From Mucilaginibacter sp. SJ (GTDB lineage: Bacteria; Bacteroidota; Bacteroidia; Sphingobacteriales; Sphingobacteriaceae), in contig NZ_CP118631.1 of NCBI RefSeq assembly GCF_028993635.1, positions 3,782,001 to 3,846,000 of the forward strand: a DNA stretch of 64,000 bases. Reading direction: 5' to 3'. Below, piece after piece: positions 53,782 to 62,991 of this stretch. The translations under genes and the position numbers were made by a program. How positions within the stretch are numbered: the stretch's first letter is position 1; every line of letters starts with the position of its first letter. Under the pieces are notes generated by a model. That model saw nothing but the letters and a program-made list of their open reading frames with translations, was not told the DNA's origin and did no database searches.

Positions 53782-55374
53782 CTAAAACACAGTATCCTTT
53801 ACCTCTGCGGCATGATCAGGATAGTCAGTAGTATAATGTAATCCCCTGCTTTCCCTACGCAACATAGCCGATTTTACGACGATAAACGATACCTGTATCA
53901 GGTTGCGCAGTTCGCAAAGTTTTACGGAAAGCTTTGTTTTCTTATAGAAATCTTCAGTCTCTTCATATAATAATTTCAACCTGCGTAAGGCCCTATCCAG
54001 CCTGAAATCCGAACGAACGATACCCACATAATCATTCATCAGCTTCTGCATTTCGCGTACGTTGTGGGTAACCAGGATATCTTCGTTTGACAGCTGCACG
54101 CCCTTCTCATCCCAATCCGGGATATCATCGGGGATTACATTATTTTTAAAATTCTTAATTGCGTCCTCGTAGATCCTGTGTGCAAAAACCAACGCCTCCA
54201 ATAACGAATTTGAAGCCAAACGATTAGCGCCATGCAGACCTGTTGACGAACATTCGCCGCAGGCATACAACCTTAATATAGACGACTGGCCAACATGATC
54301 AACCAAAATACCACCGCACATATAATGGCAGGCCGGCGCAACGGGGATCATATCTTTGGTCATATCAATACCAATTTCCAGGCATTTAGCATAAATATTA
54401 GGGAAATGGTTCAGGATATCTTTTTTACTGCGATGCCTTACATCTAAATAAACAAAGTCTTCACCCGATTTTTTGATCTCGGCATCAATAGCCCTTGCCG
54501 TTATATCACGGGGTGCCAAAGATTTACGCTCATCATACTCGTGCATAAATTCTTCGCCGTTAGTGCGCTTTAACACGCCGCCAAAACCGCGTACAGCCTC
54601 AGATATCAGAAAAGAAGGATATTCGCCCGGATTATACAAAGCTGTTGGATGGAATTGCATAAACTCCATATTACGTACTTTACCCTTAGCACGATAAACC
54701 ATAGCAATACCATCACCGGTAGCGATGGTTGGATTTGTGGTAACCGCATAAATATGTCCGGCACCACCAGCAGCCATTACCGTAACTTTAGATAAGATCT
54801 TTTCGACGATCTTGGTTTCGGTATTAAATGCGTAAATCCCGAAACAGGTGATATCAGTACTTGATTTACCTACCAACTCGCCCAAATGGTGCTGCGTAAT
54901 TAAATCAACCGCAAAATAATGTGTAAGTATCTCAATATTAGGGTTTTTATGAATTTCCTCTAAAAGTGAACGCTCTATCTCCCAGCCAGTTACATCTTTG
55001 TAATGTAACACACGAAACTCGGAGTGTCCCCCCTCTTTAGCAAGGTCATAAACACCCTCGTTTGTCTTATCGAAATTGGTTCCGTAATCAATAATCTCAT
55101 TGATCCGCTCGGGTCCCTCTTTAACAACGGCTTCAACAACTTCGCGGTCGCAAAGTCCGTCTCCACTTATTAAGGTATCCTGGATATGCTTTTCAAAAGA
55201 ATCTTCTTTTTTATCCACAACCACCGCAACGCCCCCCTGGGCATATTTGGTGTTGGATTCGTCTTCGTTAGATTTTGTAACTATCAGTACCTTACCGTGC
55301 TTCGCGGCTTTGAGCGCAAAACTTAATCCGGCTATCCCTGAACCCACTACAAGGAAATCAACATTTCGGGTCAT
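53782..55374 (-). CDS. nadB: L-aspartate oxidase
   Basis: A 530-residue FAD enzyme: FAD loop VVGSGIAGLSFALKAA, GGVAVV and the substrate region EFMQFHPTAL; the GLHGANRLASNSLLEALVF block is typical. It oxidises aspartate to iminosuccinate for NAD synthesis, passing it to NadA, whose gene is divergent 407 bp away. Length matches the family. Confidence 0.95.
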   Translation of the reverse strand: MTRNVDFLVVGSGIAGLSFALKAAKHGKVLIVTKSNEDESNTKYAQGGVAVVVDKKEDSFEKHIQDTLISGDGLCDREVVEAVVKEGPERINEIIDYGTNFDKTNEGVYDLAKEGGHSEFRVLHYKDVTGWEIERSLLEEIHKNPNIEILTHYFAVDLITQHHLGELVGKSSTDITCFGIYAFNTETKIVEKILSKVTVMAAGGAGHIYAVTTNPTIATGDGIAMVYRAKGKVRNMEFMQFHPTALYNPGEYPSFLISEAVRGFGGVLKRTNGEEFMHEYDERKSLAPRDITARAIDAEIKKSGEDFVYLDVRHRSKKDILNHFPNIYAKCLEIGIDMTKDMIPVAPACHYMCGGILVDHVGQSSILRLYACGECSSTGLHGANRLASNSLLEALVFAHRIYEDAIKNFKNNVIPDDIPDWDEKGVQLSNEDILVTHNVREMQKLMNDYVGIVRSDFRLDRALRRLKLLYEETEDFYKKTKLSVKLCELRNLIQVSFIVVKSAMLRRESRGLHYTTDYPDHAAEVKDTVF

Positions 55375-55781
55375 ATTTTAGATGAATGTGTGTAAAAGTA
55401 GTACTAATGTTAATAACAGCTGTATAACCTGTTAAGTTTATGTAAACAAAAAGTGAAAAATGGTTTACAGTGTGTATAACTCCCTTTCTCAGGTCGAATA
55501 TCAATATTTTTTGAGCGACTTTTACGACGCTTTCATCATAAAGCTAACATTTTGTCAACCCTGAAAATATTAACATAAAACTTTTTCAAATAAAAATTGA
55601 TTGTCATACCTATCTAAAAATCAGCGTTATTTTTGGTGGAAAAATGTGTATAAGTGTTAATAAATTGTGAAAACTAACTTTTAAAACAAAAATTACTCCG
55701 ACTTTTGCACATTACCAACACCCTAATAAACAATAGTTCTTTTTAATTTAAAAATTAGTTGTTATTAATTGAATTGTGGAA
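55375..55781. other. AT-rich nadB-nadA spacer with DnaA-box-like sites
   Basis: Two perfect TGTGTATAA words (55471-55479 and 55645-55653) match the DnaA-box consensus TTATNCACA on the opposite strand. One-mismatch variants (TGTGTAAAA near 55387) lie nearby. The spacer is strongly AT-rich with A/T runs that could unwind. It must also hold both nad promoters. An origin is possible but not proven; no dnaA gene is in the window. Confidence 0.35.
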
Positions 55782-56774
55782 ATGAATACCTTCGAAGAAA
55801 TAAATCTGAAAGGATACGTGGATGAAGAAATTAATCCGACGCTTGACCTTTTCGCCGAAATTGAAAAATTAAAAGAGCAAAAAAATGCGGTGATCCTGGC
55901 GCACTATTACCAGGATGGCGATATCCAGGATATTGCCGATTACATTGGCGATAGTTTGGGATTATCTCAACAAGCCGCCAAAACGGATGCCAATATCATT
56001 GTTTTTGCAGGTGTACATTTCATGGCCGAAACTGCCAAGATTCTGTCGCCAACCAAGAAGGTTTTACTGCCGGATATGAAGGCAGGTTGTTCATTAGCAG
56101 ATAGTTGTCCGCCACACTTGTTTAAAAAGTTTAAGGAAAACTATCCCGATCACCTGGTGATCACTTATGTAAACTGTACGGCCGAACTGAAAGCTTTAAC
56201 CGACATTGTTTGTACATCAAGCAACGCTGTGCAGATTGTAGAGAGCTTACCGAAGGATCAGAAGATCATTTTCGGACCTGATAAAAACCTTGGCGCGTAC
56301 GTAGCCAAAAAAACCGGTCGCGACCTGGTATTGTGGAATGGGGCCTGTATGGTTCACGAGATATTTTCGAGAGAGAAGATCACTAAACTGAAAGAACGCC
56401 ACCCGGGTGCAAAGCTGTTGGCACATCCTGAATGTGAGGACGTTATACTGGAAATGGCTGATTATGTTGGTTCAACAACCGGAATTTTAAAATATGCCGG
56501 CAGCCACCAGGACAAGGAATTTATAGTAGCGACAGAATCGGGCATTTTACACCAGATGCAAAAGGAAAACCCGGATAAAATATTTATTCCGGCACCGCCA
56601 AATAACAACTGCGCATGCAACGATTGCCCGCATATGAAGCGTAACACACTGGAAAAGTTATACCTGTGTTTAAAAAATGAAACGCCTGAGGTAACTGTAC
56701 CACAGCATATCATTGAAAAAGCTGTAAAACCGATTGAGCGCATGCTTGAGATTTCGGCACAGCTGGGATTATAA
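55782..56774 (+). CDS. nadA: Quinolinate synthase
   Basis: About 330 residues. It condenses iminosuccinate and dihydroxyacetone phosphate to quinolinate using a 4Fe-4S cluster. Cluster ligands are in [10 protein letters not shown] and the C-terminal CACNDCPHM region; the YxNxxAEV-like loop reads [10 protein letters not shown]. The ATG at 55782 is preferred to GTG at 55776 two codons earlier. Divergent partner is nadB. Confidence 0.95.
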   Translation: MNTFEEINLKGYVDEEINPTLDLFAEIEKLKEQKNAVILAHYYQDGDIQDIADYIGDSLGLSQQAAKTDANIIVFAGVHFMAETAKILSPTKKVLLPDMKAGCSLADSCPPHLFKKFKENYPDHLVITYVNCTAELKALTDIVCTSSNAVQIVESLPKDQKIIFGPDKNLGAYVAKKTGRDLVLWNGACMVHEIFSREKITKLKERHPGAKLLAHPECEDVILEMADYVGSTTGILKYAGSHQDKEFIVATESGILHQMQKENPDKIFIPAPPNNNCACNDCPHMKRNTLEKLYLCLKNETPEVTVPQHIIEKAVKPIERMLEISAQLGL

Positions 56775-57208
56775 GCGGGGATTTCACCGATTAAGGAGAT
56801 TTCACTGATTTTTTGTTGGTGAGATTGTTCTTTGATGAAACTTATAAACCGGGTAATTGTGGAAAACCAGGAGGATTTTTATAGATTTCTTTTTTGGATA
56901 AAATGCCCCTGATGTGGTAAAAAGGCCAAAAATAAAAAAAATTTTCCCGCCAAAGGCGGATATTAGGTATGACGGTTGCGGCCCGAGAAATTGGGTTATC
57001 CACATTATTGTTAAGAAGTATAAAAGCTAAAGGGAAATTCGAGTATATATATTTGTCGTCCGTTTTTGGAGGGGAGAAATTTTTGGTGTGTATAGGCCCT
57101 AAAATTGTAAAAAAATTTTCCCGCCTTCGGCGGAAGATGTGAAACCGGGTTGCGGCCCGAAAAATAAGATCGGTGAAATCAAAGGTCATCGGTGAAATCG
57201 CAAAAACT
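56775..57208. other. nadA-thiL spacer with two direct repeat units and a DnaA box
   Basis: Two copies of a unit of about 52 bp lie at 56939-56990 and 57113-57164, 174 bp apart. Each has a run of A, then TTTTCCCGCC, a hairpin CCGCC(3 nt)GGCGG and TTGCGGCCCGA. Between them a perfect TTATCCACA lies at 56996-57004. No gene is present. The GTG at 57173 is not used as thiL start because the conserved thiL N-terminus begins later. Confidence 0.55.
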
Positions 57209-58255
57209 ATGTTTGAAAATCAGGATAGAACCAATTTAGAAGAACTTGGCGAGTTTGGCCTTATCGGGCACCTTACAAAAAATATTAAGCTTACCAACGA
57301 AAGCTCAAAAAAGGGCGTTGGCGATGATGCCGCCGTACTTGATTTTGCCGGCAAAAAAGTGCTGATAAGCACGGATATGCTGTTGGAAGGGATCCATTTT
57401 GATTTGGCGTACACACCGCTTAAGCATTTGGGTTACAAAGCGATACAGGTAAACTTAAGTGATATTTATGCGATGAACGGTATAGCGTCGCAGGTTACAG
57501 TGTCTATCGGCATGTCGAGCAAATTTCCGCTCGAAGCCATTGAGGAGCTTTACCAGGGGATCTATATCGCCTGCGAAAAATATAATGTGGATTTAATTGG
57601 TGGTGATACAACATCATCCAAGCAAGGTTTAGTGATCAGCGTTACCTCGATTGGCTACGCCGATGAAGCTGATATTGTATACCGCTATGGTGCCGAAGAA
57701 GGCGACCTGATCTGTGTATCAGGTGATTTAGGCGGCGCTTATACCGGCCTGCAACTGCTGGAGCGGGAAAAGCTGATCTACATGGAAAATCCTAATATTC
57801 AGCCAGATCTGGAAGGAAAAGATTACATTGTTGAGCGCCAGTTAAAGCCGGAAGCCCGCCGGGATGTGGTGGAACTGCTGAAAAGTATAGAGGTAAAACC
57901 AACCTCTATGATCGATGTATCCGACGGTTTGGCTTCCGAATTATTACACATCTGCAAGCAAAGCAACAAAGGGTGTAACCTGTACGAAGAAAAGATCCCG
58001 CTTGACCCTATGACATTTGAAACGGCCCGCGAATTTAACCTCGACCCTACTATTTGCGCTCTAAGCGGAGGTGAGGATTACGAATTATTGTTCACCGTAA
58101 AGCAGGCTGATTATGATAAGATCAAGTTTAAAATGGATATCAGCATCGTCGGTTATATCACCGAACCATCGGCCGGCTGTAACCTGATCACTAAAAGCGG
58201 TACCGTACATGAATTGAAGGCCCAGGGCTGGAACGCGTTTAAAAAATCCGAATAA
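57209..58255 (+). CDS. thiL: Thiamine-monophosphate kinase
   Basis: About 348 residues of the PurM/ThiL fold: GVGDDAAVLDFAGKKVLIST, DMLLEGIHFD and VDLIGGDTTSSK. It phosphorylates thiamine monophosphate to the diphosphate cofactor. The start ATG at 57209 (MFENQDRTNLEELGEFGLI) aligns with the typical ThiL N-terminus. The stop TAA ends with the start ATG of the next gene (overlap of 1 bp). Confidence 0.93.
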   Translation: MFENQDRTNLEELGEFGLIGHLTKNIKLTNESSKKGVGDDAAVLDFAGKKVLISTDMLLEGIHFDLAYTPLKHLGYKAIQVNLSDIYAMNGIASQVTVSIGMSSKFPLEAIEELYQGIYIACEKYNVDLIGGDTTSSKQGLVISVTSIGYADEADIVYRYGAEEGDLICVSGDLGGAYTGLQLLEREKLIYMENPNIQPDLEGKDYIVERQLKPEARRDVVELLKSIEVKPTSMIDVSDGLASELLHICKQSNKGCNLYEEKIPLDPMTFETAREFNLDPTICALSGGEDYELLFTVKQADYDKIKFKMDISIVGYITEPSAGCNLITKSGTVHELKAQGWNAFKKSE

Positions 58256-58695
58256 TGCTGCAGGATATTTTCGATAAATTTTACCTCAACAATCATCCCG
58301 ATGGCAAGCCGCCCGGGGCTTTTGTGAAGGGAATTTTATTGCTTTACCTGGGCTTGCTGATCCAAACATTGAATAATTACCTGGACGGTTTCAATTTTTC
58401 GGCCATCCTGTTTGTTTTCGTAGCTGTAGGATTTTTGATCTTTGTTACCGGCGAAGGAAAGAAATGGGCAAGGATCATTCTTTCTGTTTTGATACTGCTG
58501 AATGTTTTTTTCCTGGGATCATCATTGTTATACAGTTTTGGAATTTTGCATGATAGTTCAGTTCCAAAAAAAAGTATTGAGATGCCGGTTTACCTCATCA
58601 TTTTAACCCTCGCCGAGATCATTGTTGAACTATGGGGATGGGCGCTGATGTTTACCAAAGAGGCCGATTGGTGGTTTAACAGAAAAAATAGTTAA
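58255..58695 (+). CDS. Four-helix membrane protein of unknown function
   Basis: A 146-residue protein with four membrane helices (about 25-45, 53-70, 77-98 and 115-135). I do not recognise the family. It is coupled to thiL by a one-base overlap of stop and start. The ends are charged. No role in thiamine metabolism can be read from the sequence. Confidence 0.6.
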   Translation: MLQDIFDKFYLNNHPDGKPPGAFVKGILLLYLGLLIQTLNNYLDGFNFSAILFVFVAVGFLIFVTGEGKKWARIILSVLILLNVFFLGSSLLYSFGILHDSSVPKKSIEMPVYLIILTLAEIIVELWGWALMFTKEADWWFNRKNS

Positions 58696-58719
58696 TCATT
58701 TATAAGACTCTCGTAGCCA

Positions 58720-58834
58720 CCGCTCGGCTCCAGCCGAGTGGTAACTATCTAACGGCCTCTGGCCGCCGTGAATAAGCATGGTGTATACAGGCCAGTGGCC
58801 TGGAAAAAATAGCCACTCGGCTGGAGCCGAGCGG
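58720..58834. repeat. Perfect 22-bp inverted repeat element
   Basis: Arms at 58720-58741 and 58813-58834 are exact inverses (cores CTCGGCTCCAGCCGAG and CTCGGCTGGAGCCGAG), each nearly palindromic by itself. Inside lie GGCC-rich small stems. A REP or MITE-like unit; no gene. Confidence 0.65.
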
Positions 58835-58858
58835 CGGCGGAAAGACATAATTAAAAAA

Positions 58859-58982
58859 TGTCATTGCGTGCGATAGCGTGACAATCTCGTAGCTGTGCTG
58901 TCCGGAATGCAAATCCGCCCTGTATGGCGACGAGATTGCCGCGTCGCTCCTCAACTAAAACCCTTTGCTGCTCCTCGCAATG
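58859..58982. repeat. GTCATTGCG-family repeat, divergent copy
   Basis: Starts TGTCATTGCGTGCGATAGCG and ends CTCCTCGCAATGA, with ACGAGATTGCCGCGTCGC inside. It belongs to the family of 2831-2924 but is longer and less symmetric. Confidence 0.55.
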
Positions 58983-59000
58983 AAATGATTTTTTAACTAC

Positions 59001-60371
59001 TTACTCATCCCCTATATATTTTTGATCGATCTGCTTATCCGCTTTAGCGCCCAATTTTTTGATCTTTTCGGCGGTAGTAGTCAGGTTGCCCCTACCCTCT
59101 GATAGTTTATTGATAGCATTATTATAGGCCGATTGCGTTTGGTTGATATTTTTGCCAATGCTATCCATATCACTCAGAAAACCAACAAACTTATCATACA
59201 TATCGCCGCTTAAACGGGCTATTTCCAATACGTTACGGTTTTGGCGTTCCTGTTTCCACATGCTGGCAATGGTGCGCAGGGTGGCTAATAATGTCGACGG
59301 ACTAACGATCACAACTTTCCTGTCCCAGGCATAATTAAACAGCTCACCATCCAATTGTACGGCTATGCTGAAAGAGGATTCTATCGGTACAAAAAGCAAC
59401 ACAAAATCCGGCGAATTGATCTTGTATAAATCGTGATATTTTTTGGCAGACAGACCGGAAACATGTCCCCTAATGGATTCTACGTGAGCCTTGGCAAATA
59501 GTTTTCGGTCATCTTCAGTATCGGCGTTAACCAGTTTTTCGTAGGCTATCAGTGATACTTTGGAGTCGATAATGAGGTGCTTTTCATCGGGCAGATCGAT
59601 GATTACGTCGGGTTGATATCTTGTGCCGTCGGGAGCTTGCATCGCAGCCTGGATGCGGTATTCCTGGTCTCTGACGAGGCCTGAGCGTTCCAGTACCCGC
59701 TCCAAAATTACCTCGCCCCAATTGCCCTGTTTTTTGTTATCTCCTTTAAGCGCTTTGGTAAGATTTTGGGCCTCGTCACTAATCTGTTTGTTGAGATCCA
59801 TCAGCTGCGTGATCACCCCTTTCAGCGTGTTCCGCTCGGCCGCTTCCATGTTATAAACTTTCTCTACTTTATCTTCAAAAGCCTTCAGGTTTTCTTTTAG
59901 CGGGTTAAGGATAACATCCAAATTACTGCGATTGATATCGGTAAATTCCTTCGATTTTTCTTTGAGCAGTTTTTCGGCCACATTTTCAAATTCGCGTTGA
60001 AATTGGGTGCGGATCTGCTCTATCTCGGCCTTTTGCTCCTGCAGTTTTTCCTGCTGCGATTTATAGTAGGCCCGGGCGCTTTCTAATGATTGATTGGCCT
60101 GCGCCAACTGGGTGCGCTCGTATAAAAGCTCGTCAATAAGACGGTTCTTTTCCTCCTTTAAAAAGTTGGTAATGCTTTCTTTTTCAGTAACTAAACCGTT
60201 TGATTTCTCCTCGGCTTTGGCTAATAAAATTTTAAGCTGATCATGCTCATACCGGAGTTTGCTCAACTCATCAGCGGAGATCAGCTCAACTGCTTTTGGC
60301 CTTTTCAGGAATAAAAAAACAGCAATCAGCAGGATGATCAGGGATACAATTACTAATATAATACCGGTCAT
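59001..60371 (-). CDS. rmuC: RmuC-family DNA recombination protein
   Basis: A 456-residue protein with an N-terminal membrane helix (2-20), a long coiled coil (about 30-150) and the RmuC nuclease-like domain (about 200-420) with GNWGEVILERVLE and YQPDVIIDLPDEKHLIIDSK. The Asp and DSK residues are those of a restriction-like fold. It limits DNA inversions in other bacteria. It is alone in the window. Confidence 0.9.
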   Translation of the reverse strand: MTGIILVIVSLIILLIAVFLFLKRPKAVELISADELSKLRYEHDQLKILLAKAEEKSNGLVTEKESITNFLKEEKNRLIDELLYERTQLAQANQSLESARAYYKSQQEKLQEQKAEIEQIRTQFQREFENVAEKLLKEKSKEFTDINRSNLDVILNPLKENLKAFEDKVEKVYNMEAAERNTLKGVITQLMDLNKQISDEAQNLTKALKGDNKKQGNWGEVILERVLERSGLVRDQEYRIQAAMQAPDGTRYQPDVIIDLPDEKHLIIDSKVSLIAYEKLVNADTEDDRKLFAKAHVESIRGHVSGLSAKKYHDLYKINSPDFVLLFVPIESSFSIAVQLDGELFNYAWDRKVVIVSPSTLLATLRTIASMWKQERQNRNVLEIARLSGDMYDKFVGFLSDMDSIGKNINQTQSAYNNAINKLSEGRGNLTTTAEKIKKLGAKADKQIDQKYIGDE

Positions 60372-60427
60372 TTATTTGATAAAAATATTAGCAAAGTAAA
60401 GTATTAAAAACAACAAATGCTAATAAA

Positions 60428-60655
60428 TTAATGCACCGGATGCACGGCAGAATCAGTATCACCATGAAGACTGGTTGTATCCGATGAATTAGTTATAGAT
60501 GTGCTATCGCCGGTTGTTGACGTTTTTGCTGAATCGGCAGGGCCGCTGTGGCCTTTGGTTGCGCTGGTATCGTTTTGGCGATTATCTTTATCGGCGCTAT
60601 GACATGAACTCAGGATTAGGCCTGTTACAAAAAACAAAACAAATAGTTTTTTCAT
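60428..60655 (-). CDS. Small Ser/Thr/Asp-rich lipoprotein
   Basis: About 75 residues: signal MKKLFVLFFVTGLILSSC with lipobox LSSC, then a low-complexity tail rich in Ser, Thr, Asp. The start at 60655 is preferred to one nine codons upstream. Probably a surface-exposed small lipoprotein. No family. Confidence 0.6.
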   Translation of the reverse strand: MKKLFVLFFVTGLILSSCHSADKDNRQNDTSATKGHSGPADSAKTSTTGDSTSITNSSDTTSLHGDTDSAVHPVH

Positions 60656-60718
60656 AGGGGTGTTGTTTAGTGTGTTTAACAATGTCGTGTAGTGGAAGTT
60701 TCTAATATGCCTTAATGG

Positions 60719-62002
60719 CTATTTGCAAAATTTTTTAATGTTATCAGGTGCAAGCTTATTGCCAAGTGCCGAAGCTTTATTAAAATCGGCACAGGCGCCT
60801 GTGTTGTCGTTCAGCAAATGTTTGGCATAACCACGATTATTATAAGCGTCGTCATTTTTGGGGTCCAACAATAAAACCTGGTTGTAATCGGCAATGGCTC
60901 CTTTATAATCATTAAGGTTTCGTTTACATAGTGCACGATTGTAAAAAGCGTTTGAATACTGGGGATCGAGTTTTACTGCCATGTTATAGTCTAACATGGC
61001 ATTTTTATAATCCTCAAGATCAAATTTAGCATTGCCCCGTTTTAAATAACCGTCAGCATCTTTAGGTTCTAACGTGATGTATTGTGTATAATCATCTATT
61101 GCAGCGTTAGGGTCATTCAAACCGTCCTCGGCTAACCCGCGGTTATAATAAGGGGCTGAAAATTTATTATCAATAGCAATAGCTTTGGTAGCGTCTTCTT
61201 TAGCGCCATAATAATCTTCCATATTTATTTTAGCTAAACTCCGGTTATTGTAACCATCAACATCGTCAGGTTCAAGATTGATATATACAGAATAATCAGC
61301 AATTGCGTCTTTATTAAGCCCAAGTTTTCGCCTTGCATTTCCCCTTGCGAAGTAAGCTTCTGAACGATCCGGCTCTTTTGATATTACAAGGTCAAGGTCT
61401 GCAATTGCACCTTTATAGTCTTTCGACGCATTTTTTGCGAGAGCCCTGTTGTAATAGGGATCGGTCTGTTTTGGATCAAGCGCTATCGCCCTGTTATAAT
61501 CGGCAATTGCTCCTTTATAATCCTCAAGGTGTTTTTTGCAAATTCCGCGCTCAATAAAAGCATCGGGATCTTTGGAGTTTAAAAGGATTACCTGATTGTA
61601 ATCAAGGAGAGCCCCTTTATAATCTTCTTTTTGCCGTTTGGACAATCCACGATTATAAAATGCATCCGCATTCCCTTTTCTTAATGTAATGGCTTTAGTA
61701 TAATCAATAATTGCTTTATCATAATCTTTAAGGGCATAATAGGTACGGCCGCGATCAAAAAAGGTTTCTTCGGTTTTTACATCTATGGAAATACTTTTGT
61801 TCAGATCATTAAGCGCGTCTTTTAAATTATCAAGATTTAAATAAGCAGCGCCTCGTTTATGATAATAGTCGGCATTGTTTGGTTCTTCAGCGATAGCTTT
61901 AGTATAATATTTAATACTGCTGATATATTTTAAACTATCTGTGTTGGTTTGAGCTCCTGCCAGTAAGGGTATAAAAAGAGGAATAAAAAGCAGTTTTTTC
62001 AT
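60719..62002 (-). CDS. Exported TPR-repeat protein
   Basis: A 427-residue protein with signal peptide (MKKLLFIPLFIPLLAGAQ) and about eleven tandem 34-residue TPR units (motif YNRGLAKxxxxDYKGAIxDYxxA) from about 24 to 420. TPRs form a superhelix for protein binding. The partner is not evident. Successive units are very alike, which suggests recent duplication. Confidence 0.85.
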   Translation of the reverse strand: MKKLLFIPLFIPLLAGAQTNTDSLKYISSIKYYTKAIAEEPNNADYYHKRGAAYLNLDNLKDALNDLNKSISIDVKTEETFFDRGRTYYALKDYDKAIIDYTKAITLRKGNADAFYNRGLSKRQKEDYKGALLDYNQVILLNSKDPDAFIERGICKKHLEDYKGAIADYNRAIALDPKQTDPYYNRALAKNASKDYKGAIADLDLVISKEPDRSEAYFARGNARRKLGLNKDAIADYSVYINLEPDDVDGYNNRSLAKINMEDYYGAKEDATKAIAIDNKFSAPYYNRGLAEDGLNDPNAAIDDYTQYITLEPKDADGYLKRGNAKFDLEDYKNAMLDYNMAVKLDPQYSNAFYNRALCKRNLNDYKGAIADYNQVLLLDPKNDDAYNNRGYAKHLLNDNTGACADFNKASALGNKLAPDNIKKFCK

Positions 62003-62124
62003 TTGTGTGATAAAGTAATTAAGCAGGATAAAAATAATATTTTATTTCAGAATCAGCTGGAAATAAGATGGAGCGAATTTTGTTCGCTGGTATAAATTAA
62101 GCATATTAACAAATAAAACCAATT

Positions 62125-62502
62125 ATGAAGCAACTGATTTATGGGATATTGATAAGCTTGCTGTTTGTGTCCTGCTCAAAAAAGAGCACAGATCAACCAC
62201 CGCAGCCCCACACTATAAAAGTTACGGTAAGCGGAGCAGATGCCTTTAATGTTTCATTATCCGAATATAAAACAACGGATAGCAGCCCTAAAATAGTTGA
62301 TGCGAAAGCTATTACAAAAGGATCATCATACAGCTATACAGCTACATTGAATCAAAGCGACCAGGTAACCCTGGTTGTTGCATCAGACGTTAGCAATACC
62401 GTAACCTACAGAATTTATGACAATGATAAAATAGTTGTACAGGATACCGACAGGGAAGTGTTGACGCATGGCTCGGTTACCGTTACCTATAATGTCCCTT
62501 AA
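62125..62502 (+). CDS. Small hypothetical lipoprotein
   Basis: A 125-residue protein with signal MKQLIYGILISLLFVSCS (lipobox FVSC) and a strand-rich mature part (IKVTVSGADAFNVSLSEYKT). It may form a small Ig-like or jelly-roll fold. Not recognised. Convergent with gldH. Confidence 0.65.
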   Translation: MKQLIYGILISLLFVSCSKKSTDQPPQPHTIKVTVSGADAFNVSLSEYKTTDSSPKIVDAKAITKGSSYSYTATLNQSDQVTLVVASDVSNTVTYRIYDNDKIVVQDTDREVLTHGSVTVTYNVP

Positions 62503-62508
62503 CATAAA

Positions 62509-62991
62509 TTATTGGGCTTTCTCTATCCTTAACCCCACATCGCTGATTTCATGAAGGGGGTTATCACGCATGTTTTGTTCTATCCGAAAACGGTAAACGC
62601 CTTTTGTGGGGAAATGATAATCTTTACGCAAAAGCACCTGGTAGCTGTACAGGTTACCTGATCCCTTGCCCAGCCATTCGCCATCGGGATTGGCCAGCTT
62701 TACTTCAAAACGCGTAGTATGCGTTTTTTTATCGGGCGAGATTTGATTAACCAATACAAATATGTTGGAATATTTATAGTTGCCCGTAACCCGTAAATTG
62801 AGATATTGATTATAGGCAACTTTTTCATCATCAACTTTAACATCAAAGTTTACGTGGTTAACGTACGACCAGTTATGATCGGCGATTTCGGTGTTGGTAT
62901 CAATGATACTGTTAGGATCGATACAGGAACCGGCAAACATGGTTACCAATAACAATGCTGCCGGGTAAATGATATTTAAAGCCCGTTTCAT
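62509..62991 (-). CDS. gldH: Gliding motility lipoprotein GldH
   Basis: A 160-residue lipoprotein (lipobox GSC) with the GldH patterns NWSYVNHVNFDVKVDDEK and YSYQVLLRKDYHFPTKGVYR. Its start overlaps the RicT stop by 4 bp, an arrangement I know from Bacteroidota. GldH is tied to gliding in flavobacteria, but the gene is kept in non-gliding relatives, so motility is not implied. Confidence 0.88.
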   Translation of the reverse strand: MKRALNIIYPAALLLVTMFAGSCIDPNSIIDTNTEIADHNWSYVNHVNFDVKVDDEKVAYNQYLNLRVTGNYKYSNIFVLVNQISPDKKTHTTRFEVKLANPDGEWLGKGSGNLYSYQVLLRKDYHFPTKGVYRFRIEQNMRDNPLHEISDVGLRIEKAQ

